This document shows positions 1-5,648 of a stretch of DNA of 10,104 nucleotides, in pieces. The notes under the pieces are model-generated. The model worked only from the letters and a program-made list of their open reading frames with translations. It had not been told where the DNA came from and did not search any database. This DNA comes from Fidelibacterota bacterium (lineage in GTDB: Bacteria; Fidelibacterota; Marinisomatia; SCGC-AAA003-L08; TS1B11). The stretch is taken from the NCBI GenBank assembly GCA_022564085.1, contig JADFMC010000044.1, forward strand, positions 1 to 10,104. The letters run 5' to 3'. A program made the translations under genes and the position numbers. The first letter of the stretch is position 1, and the number at the start of each line of letters is the position of its first letter.

Positions 1-2
1 GG

Positions 3-575
3 CCGGAGCAGGCCGCAGCCGATCCGCCGGCGACAGACCATGCGTTGCTACGCGGTGACCTACCGAAAAAAATCTATTCCCTGGACACTAACTTGCCCGA
101 TCCTATCATGGTCACGGTGGTGTATCATGACCCCGCTCTGCGGGACGATTATCATGCGTTCTATGAGTATTTTGAGCAAACCCTCGAGAGGGTTGAGACC
201 TATGCCTTGGGCTCCGGCCGCTTCCAGGCGGAAGTGCTGCTGGGGAAGGATATCGTTTTCGGCGGCTCCGGGATCAGGGCCGGCGCGGCGCCCCTGCCCT
301 ATGACCACCTGCTGCTGTACCCCAACCCCTTCAACTCCGCCTTAACCATCAGCTTCATGCTGCGGGCGGAGGAGATCGGCCTGGTGCGGATCTATAACCT
401 GCTGGGGCAGGAAGTGTTCAGCACCGGGAAAAGGACACTGGCGGCAGGGGTGAACCGGTTCCACTGGACCGGCATTGCTGCCGGCGGGCGGACCGTGCCA
501 TCGGGAATTTACTTCATCCGGCTGGAGACCGACCGGGGCCTGCTGGTGACCAAGAAAGTGACGATGTTGAAATGA
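3..575 (+). CDS. Secreted protein, C-terminal part with FlgD-like/T9SS-type sorting domain (5' end outside window)
   Basis: The reading frame is open from the left edge of the window, so only the C-terminus is present. A TTG at 45 could be read as a start, but nothing supports it over continuation from upstream. The last 85 or so residues form a typical C-terminal sorting/FlgD-Ig-like beta domain: it opens with YPNPFN (codons 318-335), then shows strand patterns such as VRIYNLLGQEV and SGIYFIRLET, and ends in VTMLK. In Bacteroidota and related FCB bacteria such domains direct proteins through the Por/type IX secretion system or anchor them at the surface. The part upstream (about 90 residues visible) matches no family I recognise, so the cargo function is unknown. 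The stop overlaps the next start (ATGA at 572-575), which implies one operon with the two genes downstream. Confidence 0.85.
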   Translation, partial: PEQAAADPPATDHALLRGDLPKKIYSLDTNLPDPIMVTVVYHDPALRDDYHAFYEYFEQTLERVETYALGSGRFQAEVLLGKDIVFGGSGIRAGAAPLPYDHLLLYPNPFNSALTISFMLRAEEIGLVRIYNLLGQEVFSTGKRTLAAGVNRFHWTGIAAGGRTVPSGIYFIRLETDRGLLVTKKVTMLK

Positions 576-1225
576 GGTACACTCACTTTATACTGATGGC
601 ATTATCGCTGCTGCTGCTGATGGATTGCCGGAAGAAAGGACCCACTAAATCGGATCGGATAAAAGCCTCCCTTAACGCCGGCTGGGATGAATTCGAGAGT
701 AGCAACATGGAGGCTGCCCTGGAGGAGTTTCTGGAAGCGTATGTGGAGGACTCCAGCCGCGCACAGTCGCAGGTGGCGGTAGCCTGGGCCCGGCTGATGA
801 TCCCGGGCATCGACCCGGCCACGGTGATCGCGGTCATCGATTCGAACGCCACCGACGACCAGGTCTGGCGCAATGACGCCTGGTGCGCCCTGGCAGTGGC
901 CCATTTGATCCTGAACCAATACTCTGAAGCGGATTCAGTGGCGCTGCTGGTGTTGACGGCCGACGCGGCCTATGTTTTTGCCCATCGGCCCTCGGTGGAC
1001 TGGCAGGATCTGTTGCTCATCCGGGGGCAGGCCCTGTTCTTCATGGCGCAATACACTTCCGCCTGGCAAGTTATGGGTCCCCTGTTGACCGACCCCCCTT
1101 ACGCGTCCATCGACCCAGCAAATCCCAGCACTTGGAAGATCGGGAATACAGGTAAAACATACGACATGTTTGCTGAAATAGTGGCCAAGGTGATCTCCGC
1201 CCTGGTCGAAGACCATAGGCTATGA
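572..1225 (+). CDS. TPR-like putative lipoprotein
   Basis: This 217-residue protein starts at an ATG overlapping the previous stop by four bases. The N-terminus is a short basic/hydrophobic signal (residues 1-18) followed by Cys19 and then RKK. The lipobox is LMDC, with Asp where Gly, Ala or Ser is usual, so lipidation is plausible but not certain. Residues 33-60 (LNAGWDEFESSNMEAALEEF) have the spacing of a tetratricopeptide helix pair, and weaker TPR-like helix pairs occur around 103-130 and 147-172. TPR lipoproteins usually act as periplasmic or outer-membrane scaffolds. No catalytic motif is visible. It is sandwiched between a sorting-domain protein and a propeller lipoprotein with ATGA overlaps on both sides, suggesting that the three products work at the same surface complex. 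The specific function is unknown. Confidence 0.8.
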   Translation: MRYTHFILMALSLLLLMDCRKKGPTKSDRIKASLNAGWDEFESSNMEAALEEFLEAYVEDSSRAQSQVAVAWARLMIPGIDPATVIAVIDSNATDDQVWRNDAWCALAVAHLILNQYSEADSVALLVLTADAAYVFAHRPSVDWQDLLLIRGQALFFMAQYTSAWQVMGPLLTDPPYASIDPANPSTWKIGNTGKTYDMFAEIVAKVISALVEDHRL

Positions 1226-2823
1226 CCATGAAAACGCGAAAAAGATTGCAAATCACGGTAGTGCTGGCGCTGGGAACGGTGCTTTTCACCGCTGGCTGCG
1301 AACTGACCAATAGCCCCCCTACAATCAGGATCGAGGTGGAAAAAGAGGAAATTCTAACCGGTGATAGCCAAACGTTCAACGCGATCGTGGAAGATCCCGA
1401 TGAGAACGCCATAATACGGATCAGTTGGTCCGTGACCGGTGGCACCCTGGCAAATAAAACTGGGGAAGAAGTGAGCTGGACCGCTCCGCTGTCGTTGGGG
1501 GACGTAGTGGTCATGGCAGTGGCCGACGATGGCATCTCAAACGGTATTGACTCGGCCAAGCGTACTATCACGGTTGTGAATTCAGCGCCGGAAATCATTT
1601 CATTCGAAGTGACCGGCTTTACGGACAAATCACCGTACGTACTCATGGGTGGCACTATCGAGCTGGAATGCATCGCAGTGGAACCGGATGAAGAGCAGTT
1701 GACCTATTCCTTCAATACCCAGGCCGGGGCAGGCAGTTTCGATCATGCCTCCCCAGAGGATAACATCGCTCTTTGGATCGCGCCGAAGGAGACCGAACTG
1801 GCATTTTCGCGCATCTACAAGCTATTTGTAGTGGTCTCGGATGAGCAGACTTACTTTTCCAGCGACACCCTGGAAGTGCTGGTCTACAAAGAAGCCGGCA
1901 CCATCTGGGTGGTAGACAGCGAGCAGGCCATTGTATCCAAATACACAGACCTGGGTGATTTTATCCTGACCTCCAGCCATCCGTTTGAAGAACCGCGGGC
2001 AGTGACTAACGACATCACCCAGGATTACGGCTGCTATGTGGCCGATTACACTGCCGGGGAAGTGGTAAAACTGGACCCGGAAGGCAACATTGAGGCTATC
2101 TTTACCAACGCGCCCAACGTGGTGGACCTGGCCATCCATGCCAGAACTCTGTGGGTGCTGAGCGAAGCGGACAGCGCCCTGCTAATATACAACACCTGGT
2201 CTTCGGGGCCGCCGGTACACCGGGTTAGCGGTTTTAAGCAGCCGCGGGCTATTACCATCAACCAGAATAACCACACGGTATGGATCACCGACGTAGGCGA
2301 TAATAGCGTTATCCAATTGAACGCCCTGGAGGCATGGCCCGATTCGGTGAGCGATCCCGGCGTAATCGTCTACCGCGATGAGGCCGGGATCCCCATCTTC
2401 AACTTCCCCAGCGGCCTGGGCAGCCGCCGACTATCCGACGCAACCCTTTATATAGCCGATCAATTCCACAACCAGATCGAGCGGCTGACCTACTCCAGCG
2501 GCACCGGGACGTATTCACGAAACACTCCCATCAGTATCGCCAATCCTTCCCAGGTGGTCTCCAACGTCAAGGGTGAAGTGTGGGTGCTAAATAGCGACGG
2601 CAGCATTCAGTACTTCCTGGAGAGCAATATCAACATCGCTCCCTTCCCCATACTCTCATACGCCTTCAGCAATCCCAATAGCATGGCTGTGGACGGGGTC
2701 ACCGGTGAGGTATGGATCGGGGACAACGGCAATCACCAGGTGGTGAAGGTGCTCAGCCCCGATTCCCTGGCAGTGGTGATCAGCGGGGTGGACTTTGTGG
2801 CGGATATCGTGGTGAACCGCTAG
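1222..2823 (+). CDS. Lipoprotein with two Ig/PKD-like domains and a predicted seven-bladed NHL-like beta-propeller
   Basis: This 533-residue protein has a lysine/arginine-rich N-terminus, a hydrophobic segment (about 10-22) and a good lipobox, FTAGC, with Cys26 as the predicted lipidated residue. Residues about 30-120 and 121-222 resemble two Ig/PKD-like domains (for example SWSVTGG and VEDPDENA; PEIISFEVTGF and VEPDEEQLTYSF). From about 227 there are seven repeats of a W/Y-[IV]-x-[DN] strand followed by a polar turn and a V-x-x-[LY] strand: GTIWVVDSE (227), CYVADYTAGEVVKL (271), LWVLSEADSALLIY (310), VWITDVGDNSVIQL (353), LYIADQFHNQIERL (409), VWVLNSDGSIQYF (453) and VWIGDNGNHQVVKV (498). 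This is the look of an NHL/SMP-30-like propeller. Such domains bind proteins or glycans; no enzymatic residues are recognised. The start at 1222 overlaps the previous stop (ATGA), and an ATG at 1228 is an alternative. It is the last gene of the three-gene unit. Confidence 0.85.
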   Translation: MTMKTRKRLQITVVLALGTVLFTAGCELTNSPPTIRIEVEKEEILTGDSQTFNAIVEDPDENAIIRISWSVTGGTLANKTGEEVSWTAPLSLGDVVVMAVADDGISNGIDSAKRTITVVNSAPEIISFEVTGFTDKSPYVLMGGTIELECIAVEPDEEQLTYSFNTQAGAGSFDHASPEDNIALWIAPKETELAFSRIYKLFVVVSDEQTYFSSDTLEVLVYKEAGTIWVVDSEQAIVSKYTDLGDFILTSSHPFEEPRAVTNDITQDYGCYVADYTAGEVVKLDPEGNIEAIFTNAPNVVDLAIHARTLWVLSEADSALLIYNTWSSGPPVHRVSGFKQPRAITINQNNHTVWITDVGDNSVIQLNALEAWPDSVSDPGVIVYRDEAGIPIFNFPSGLGSRRLSDATLYIADQFHNQIERLTYSSGTGTYSRNTPISIANPSQVVSNVKGEVWVLNSDGSIQYFLESNINIAPFPILSYAFSNPNSMAVDGVTGEVWIGDNGNHQVVKVLSPDSLAVVISGVDFVADIVVNR

Positions 2824-2885
2824 CAACCGCCGTCGGTCCTTGGGCCGCACACCGCTGCCCCACATAGTGAGGCTACTTGATTCCC

Positions 2886-2909
2886 AGGCCCGGTTACGCG
2901 AGCCGGCCT
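2886..2909 (+). terminator. Hairpin downstream of propeller lipoprotein gene (possible terminator)
   Basis: AGGCC, a bulged C, and GGTT pair with AGCC and GGCCT across the loop ACGCG, giving nine pairs including one G-T wobble. It lies about 60 bases after the stop of the propeller gene, where a terminator would be expected. No U-tract follows (the next bases are GCTCCAAG), so it may instead be an RNA 3'-end stabiliser or have no role. Confidence 0.3.
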
Positions 2910-2916
2910 GCTCCAA

Positions 2917-2950
2917 GATTGATAATAATATTACCTTATCTTAAGTTAAA
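2917..2950 (+). promoter_or_regulatory. AT-rich stretch, candidate promoter of the pyrF-pyrE unit
   Basis: This roughly 34-base stretch (TTGATAATAATATTACC and following) stands out as AT-rich. It includes a TTGATA hexamer at 2919-2924 and several TA-rich hexamers, but no well-spaced sigma-70 pair is clear. Bacteria of this group may use divergent promoter consensus sequences. Its position upstream of the hairpins and the pyr genes makes it the best promoter candidate in the gap. Confidence 0.25.
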
Positions 2951-2968
2951 CCGCTCCACCGAGCGGTT
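2949..2968. repeat. Perfect 8-bp inverted repeat (hairpin) in the pyrF leader region
   Basis: AACCGCTC and GAGCGGTT are exact reverse complements separated by the four-base loop CACC. There is no T-run on the + strand. It may be an operator or an RNA leader hairpin, or part of a weak bidirectional terminator. Confidence 0.45.
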
Positions 2969-2985
2969 CGGAAACCTAAATTGGC

Positions 2986-3008
2986 GCTACCGGCAATCGT
3001 CCGGTAGC
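2986..3008. repeat. Second perfect 8-bp inverted repeat in the pyrF leader region
   Basis: GCTACCGG and CCGGTAGC are exact reverse complements around the seven-base loop CAATCGT. It lies 17 bases after the previous hairpin and about 20 bases before the ribosome binding site of the small ORF. Two adjacent perfect hairpins between an AT-rich stretch and pyrimidine genes could be a 5' leader. I do not see the conserved PyrR-binding loop, so the known attenuation mechanism is not supported. Confidence 0.45.
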
Positions 3009-3027
3009 ATCCGAAAGCCGATGGATT

Positions 3028-3032
3028 AAGGA
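3028..3032 (+). promoter_or_regulatory. Ribosome binding site for the small ORF upstream of pyrF
   Basis: AAGGA lies nine bases before the ATG at 3042. By contrast, pyrF itself has no Shine-Dalgarno-like sequence in the 20 bases before its ATG (3213). Confidence 0.4.
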
Positions 3033-3041
3033 CCTCACTTG

Positions 3042-3209
3042 ATGGCATATGTCTCGTGTACCGTGGAAAATCACGTCGAAATGTGCCGGGCAGCGAAATC
3101 TGCTTCGACGCCTGCCACCAGCACTGCCTGGCCCTATTGGCAAGAACTGAATTTTCGGGACTATCATTACCCCCTGCCGGCCGACGATGGGCTGCGCCAA
3201 TTTGGCTGA
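3042..3209 (+). CDS. Small ORF, 55 codons, unknown function; possible leader peptide coupled to pyrF
   Basis: An ATG at 3042, preceded by AAGGA at nine-base spacing, opens a frame of 55 codons ending with TGA at 3207-3209, three bases before the pyrF ATG. The second half reads like ordinary protein (WPYWQELNFRDYHYPLP and so on), while the first half is low in hydrophobic residues and less convincing. No signal peptide, transmembrane segment or known domain is recognised. It could be a real small protein, a leader peptide whose translation brings ribosomes to the SD-less pyrF start, a relic of a larger gene, or a chance frame. I rate its translation as possible but unproven. Confidence 0.35.
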   Translation: MAYVSCTVENHVEMCRAAKSASTPATSTAWPYWQELNFRDYHYPLPADDGLRQFG

Positions 3210-3212
3210 ACC

Positions 3213-4016
3213 ATGACCGCCACCATTAATTTCAACGCCCGTTTGCTGGCCGAGGTAAAGCGCAAACATTCCCAACTCTGCCTGGGCCTGGACTTAGACC
3301 CTGAGCGCACCTCGTCCCTACACGGTAACGGTCTGAAGTCTTTGCAGGCGGCTGCCCGGCTGATCGTGGATGCCACCTGCCACCTGGTGTGGGGATACAA
3401 ACTCAACTTCGCCTTTTTCGAACGGTTCGGCTCGGCCGGATATGCCTGGCTGGAACGATTGGCGGCCCACATCGGTGACCGGGCTCTGATCATCGGCGAC
3501 GCCAAACGCGGTGACATCGGCAACTCCGCCCGCAATTACGCCCAGGCCGTCTTTGGCCACCTGAACCTGGACGCGGTGACGGTGAATCCTTACATGGGCC
3601 GCGACGCGCTGGAGCCGTTCATCGCCGACCCGGCCCGGGGGGCCTTCATCCTGTGCCTGACCTCCAACCCCGGTTCGGGCGATTTCCAGCGCTATCCCCC
3701 CGAACGGCCGTTGTATCTGGAGGTGGCCGCCTGGGCCGAGCGGCTTAACGGGGCCGGTAATGTGGGGCTGGTCACGGGCGCCACCCACCCCGGCGACCTG
3801 GCCGGCATTCGCCGGGCGGCGCCTTCGTTGCCCTTCCTGGCGCCAGGGATCGGCGCCCAGGGCGGATCTCTGGAGCAGGCGCTGGCGGCCGGTACCAATG
3901 AGACGCCCACTATCATCAGCGTTTCCCGGGGGGTGCTGTATGCCGGTGAAGGCACGCTGGAGGATATAGTGGCGGCCGTCGGCGACTATAACCGGCAAAT
4001 TAGCAATCTGGCCTGA
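3213..4016 (+). CDS. pyrF: Orotidine 5'-phosphate decarboxylase
   Basis: This 267-residue protein catalyses the last step of de novo UMP synthesis, decarboxylating orotidine 5'-phosphate to UMP in the cytoplasm. It is of the longer, type 2 bacterial form. CLGLDLDPE (residues 23-31) forms the first substrate-binding strand; the catalytic Asp-Lys-Asp motif is DAKRGDIGN (96-104, with D96, K98 and D101); NPYMGRD (125-131) and LTSNPGS (149-155) are characteristic of this subfamily; and APGIGAQGG (210-218) is the phosphate-binding loop. The length is normal and no key residue is missing. The stop overlaps the next start by one base (TGATG, 4014-4018), so expression with pyrE is almost certainly coupled. 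The ATG at 3213 fits the family N-terminus but lacks a ribosome binding site, which hints at coupling with the small ORF upstream. Confidence 0.97.
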   Translation: MTATINFNARLLAEVKRKHSQLCLGLDLDPERTSSLHGNGLKSLQAAARLIVDATCHLVWGYKLNFAFFERFGSAGYAWLERLAAHIGDRALIIGDAKRGDIGNSARNYAQAVFGHLNLDAVTVNPYMGRDALEPFIADPARGAFILCLTSNPGSGDFQRYPPERPLYLEVAAWAERLNGAGNVGLVTGATHPGDLAGIRRAAPSLPFLAPGIGAQGGSLEQALAAGTNETPTIISVSRGVLYAGEGTLEDIVAAVGDYNRQISNLA

Positions 4017-4585
4017 TGGCGCTCGACCTGAAGCAACTGTTAACCGACTCCGGCGCGCTGCTGGAGGGCCATTTTCTGCTCACCTCCGGCCGGCACAGCG
4101 ACCGCTACATCGAGAAGTTCCGCCTGCTGGAGCGTCCCGCCGCCCTGGATGCTGTGGCCCAAGCCATGGCCGAGGGTATCGACCCGGCGGAGGTGGATGT
4201 GGTGCTGGGGGCGGCCATCGGCGGGATTCTCATCGCCGGGGCAGTGGCCCGGGTGCTGGATCGCCGCATCATGTTTACCGAGCGGGTGGATGGCCGAATG
4301 ACCCTCCGCCGGGGATTCGAACTGCAGCCCAATGGCCGAGTGTTGGTGGTGGAGGATATCGTCAGCACCGGGGGCTCGGTTAAGGAGCTGTTGGAGGTGG
4401 TGCGCCAGGCGGGGGCCCTGGTTATGCAGGTGGCCTGCCTGGTGGACCGGTCCCCGGGCGGACTTGAAATTGCGCCTCCTACTAAAGTGCTTCTGCGCCT
4501 GCCCATTGCCAGCTGGCCCCCAGGGGAATGCCCAAAGTGCCAGGAGGGCATTCCATTAGCCCAGCCGGGCCGCAGCGGTAAATAG
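4016..4585 (+). CDS. pyrE: Orotate phosphoribosyltransferase
   Basis: This 189-residue protein transfers phosphoribose from PRPP to orotate to form orotidine 5'-phosphate, the substrate of the upstream gene product. The PRPP-binding motif is VLVVEDIVSTGGS (residues 109-121), preceded by the substrate region LTSGRHSDRYIEKF (22-35) and the flexible-loop region FTERVDGRMTLRRGF (87-101). The C-terminus (WPPGECPKCQEGIPLAQPG) has a two-cysteine CPKC motif typical of the Thermus-like PyrE subfamily, which is distinct from the enterobacterial form. The start overlaps the pyrF stop by one base. The order pyrF-pyrE places both halves of what is a fused UMP synthase in eukaryotes side by side. Length and motifs are complete. 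Confidence 0.96.
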   Translation: MALDLKQLLTDSGALLEGHFLLTSGRHSDRYIEKFRLLERPAALDAVAQAMAEGIDPAEVDVVLGAAIGGILIAGAVARVLDRRIMFTERVDGRMTLRRGFELQPNGRVLVVEDIVSTGGSVKELLEVVRQAGALVMQVACLVDRSPGGLEIAPPTKVLLRLPIASWPPGECPKCQEGIPLAQPGRSGK

Positions 4586-4594
4586 CCGCATTTT

Positions 4595-4612
4595 GCGCCT
4601 GATCGACGGCGC
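4595..4612 (+). terminator. Short hairpin after pyrE (weak terminator candidate)
   Basis: GCGCC and GGCGC pair around the loop TGATCGAC ten bases after the pyrE stop, followed by TTCTACCCT. The five-pair stem and poor T-tract make this a weak candidate. Confidence 0.25.
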
Positions 4613-4703
4613 TTCTACCCTAGCATAAGTCCATGGCACTGCCTAATTTCCGGCACATTGCGCCTTGGTACGGCCCAAAGGCCATGGAAAGACATCATTG
4701 ATT

Positions 4704-4710
4704 AAAGGAG
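4704..4710 (+). promoter_or_regulatory. Ribosome binding site that fixes a TTG start
   Basis: AAAGGAG sits seven bases before the TTG at 4718 but 19 bases before the first in-frame ATG (4730). This favours the TTG as the true start of the cyclophilin lipoprotein. Confidence 0.75.
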
Positions 4711-4717
4711 TCCGAAA

Positions 4718-5593
4718 TTGCCCAAGTTAATGTTCTTTGCCGGCGCGATCATCATCCTGTTAATGGCGATTACCTGCAGCAAACGGGGCGAGGAAGTGCT
4801 TAAAACATATCCTGGGGGAGAGAAGCAGGAAGTGGCCGTTTTCACGGGCCAAGGACAGGACCGGCAGCAGCTGTCCAAAACCGGCTATTATCAGGATGGC
4901 GCCATCTCCTTCGAGGAGACTTACGTGGAGGGCGAATTAGCCACCTACCGGGCCTACTGGAATAGCGGACAGCTTAAGGCCCGCCGCGATTATAGCGCCG
5001 GTCAGGTGGAGCTGGAGGAATATTTCGATTCCGACGGTGCGCTGCAATTAACCAGGCAGCAGATCAAAGAGCGCATCGCCGGCCTGTCGGATTTCAAGTC
5101 CGAGCCGGCCACTGCAGATGACATCGTGACCATGGAAACCAGCGCCGGAATTATCAAACTGAAGCTGTATACCGATCTGACACCGGGACACGCGAATAAT
5201 TTCAAGAAACTGGCCAATTACGGTTTCTACGACGGCACTACCTTCCATCGCGTGGTCCCTGGATTTGTGATCCAGGGGGGCGACATTGCCAGCCGTGATC
5301 CGGACAGGGGCAACGACGGCACGGGCGATCCGGGCTACAGCATTGACGCCGAGTTCAATCCCCGGCCCCACGTAAAGGGCACCCTGGCCATGGCCCGCTC
5401 CTCGGCCCCCAACAGCGCCGGCAGCCAGTTTTACATTGCCCTGGGCCGGTTGGCGCAGCTGGATAACAAGTATACCGTGTTCGGGCAGGTGATCGAGGGG
5501 CTGGAGGTGGTAGACAGTATCGCGGCCGCCGTTACCGACAACCGTGATAATCCCATCAGGCCCCAACGAATTATCAAAGTCAGGGTGGAGTGA
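4718..5593 (+). CDS. Lipoprotein fusion: YwqK/MORN-like repeats plus cyclophilin-type peptidyl-prolyl cis-trans isomerase
   Basis: This 291-residue protein starts at TTG, supported by the AAAGGAG site. The N-terminus is a hydrophobic signal ending LMAITC with Cys20 as the likely lipidated residue; Thr before Cys is unusual. Residues about 28-110 contain four Y-x-x-G-type units (YPGG at 31, YYQDG at 57, YWNSG at 80, YFDSDG at 102) like those of the YwqK/MORN-variant family. Residues about 136-290 are a complete cyclophilin domain with FHRVVPGFVIQGGD (176-189, R178 equivalent to the catalytic arginine) and GSQFYI (235-240). The usual tryptophan before LD is Gln247, so cyclosporin sensitivity would be low. 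Cyclophilins catalyse proline isomerisation during folding; here the activity would be at the periplasmic face of a membrane. The next gene follows after 55 bases on the same strand. Confidence 0.9.
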   Translation: MPKLMFFAGAIIILLMAITCSKRGEEVLKTYPGGEKQEVAVFTGQGQDRQQLSKTGYYQDGAISFEETYVEGELATYRAYWNSGQLKARRDYSAGQVELEEYFDSDGALQLTRQQIKERIAGLSDFKSEPATADDIVTMETSAGIIKLKLYTDLTPGHANNFKKLANYGFYDGTTFHRVVPGFVIQGGDIASRDPDRGNDGTGDPGYSIDAEFNPRPHVKGTLAMARSSAPNSAGSQFYIALGRLAQLDNKYTVFGQVIEGLEVVDSIAAAVTDNRDNPIRPQRIIKVRVE

Positions 5594-5634
5594 CCAAGCT
5601 AAGTCCGCCAAACCAAATTGGAACAGTTGGCGCC

Positions 5635-5640
5635 AGGGGA
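5635..5640 (+). promoter_or_regulatory. Ribosome binding site of patatin-like gene
   Basis: AGGGGA lies eight bases before the ATG at 5649. The frame is also open upstream to an ATG at 5544 inside the cyclophilin gene, but this site and the family N-terminus select 5649. Confidence 0.7.
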
Positions 5641-5648
5641 AAACCCGT

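Larger units (their letters stand above)
2824..3212. other. 389-base intergenic region with three hairpins, an AT-rich stretch and a small ORF
   Basis: This is the longest gap in the window. In order it holds a bulged hairpin (2886-2909), an AT-rich stretch (about 2917-2950) unlike the GC-rich surroundings, a perfect 8-bp hairpin (2949-2968), another perfect 8-bp hairpin (2986-3008), and a 55-codon ORF with a good ribosome binding site (3042-3209). None of the hairpins is followed by a clear T-run, so a classical intrinsic terminator cannot be claimed. It probably separates the surface-protein operon from the pyrF-pyrE operon and carries the promoter and leader of the latter. Confidence 0.7.

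Noticed and set aside
1071..1673. Minus-strand open frame of 200 codons across the TPR/propeller gene junction
   Set aside because: It crosses two well-supported + strand genes with an ATGA junction and has no domain or ribosome binding site support.
2949..3008. PyrR-type attenuator or riboswitch upstream of pyrF
   Set aside because: Two hairpins exist, but the conserved PyrR-binding loop and an attenuator terminator with a T-run are absent, so no known element can be claimed.
3318..3998. Minus-strand open frame of 226 codons opposite pyrF
   Set aside because: It is a shadow of GC-rich pyrF codons. pyrF motifs are intact on the + strand, and the antisense translation has the Gly/Arg/Gln-rich composition usual for such shadows.
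4631..4687. Inverted repeat CCATGGC / GCCATGG in the gap before the cyclophilin gene
   Set aside because: It is only seven bases long with a 43-base interval, and the core CCATGG is itself a palindrome, so the match is weak and may be chance.
5544..5648. Upstream extension of the patatin-like gene to an ATG at 5544
   Set aside because: It would overlap the end of the cyclophilin gene by 50 bases and add residues not found in the family. The ATG at 5649 has a good ribosome binding site.
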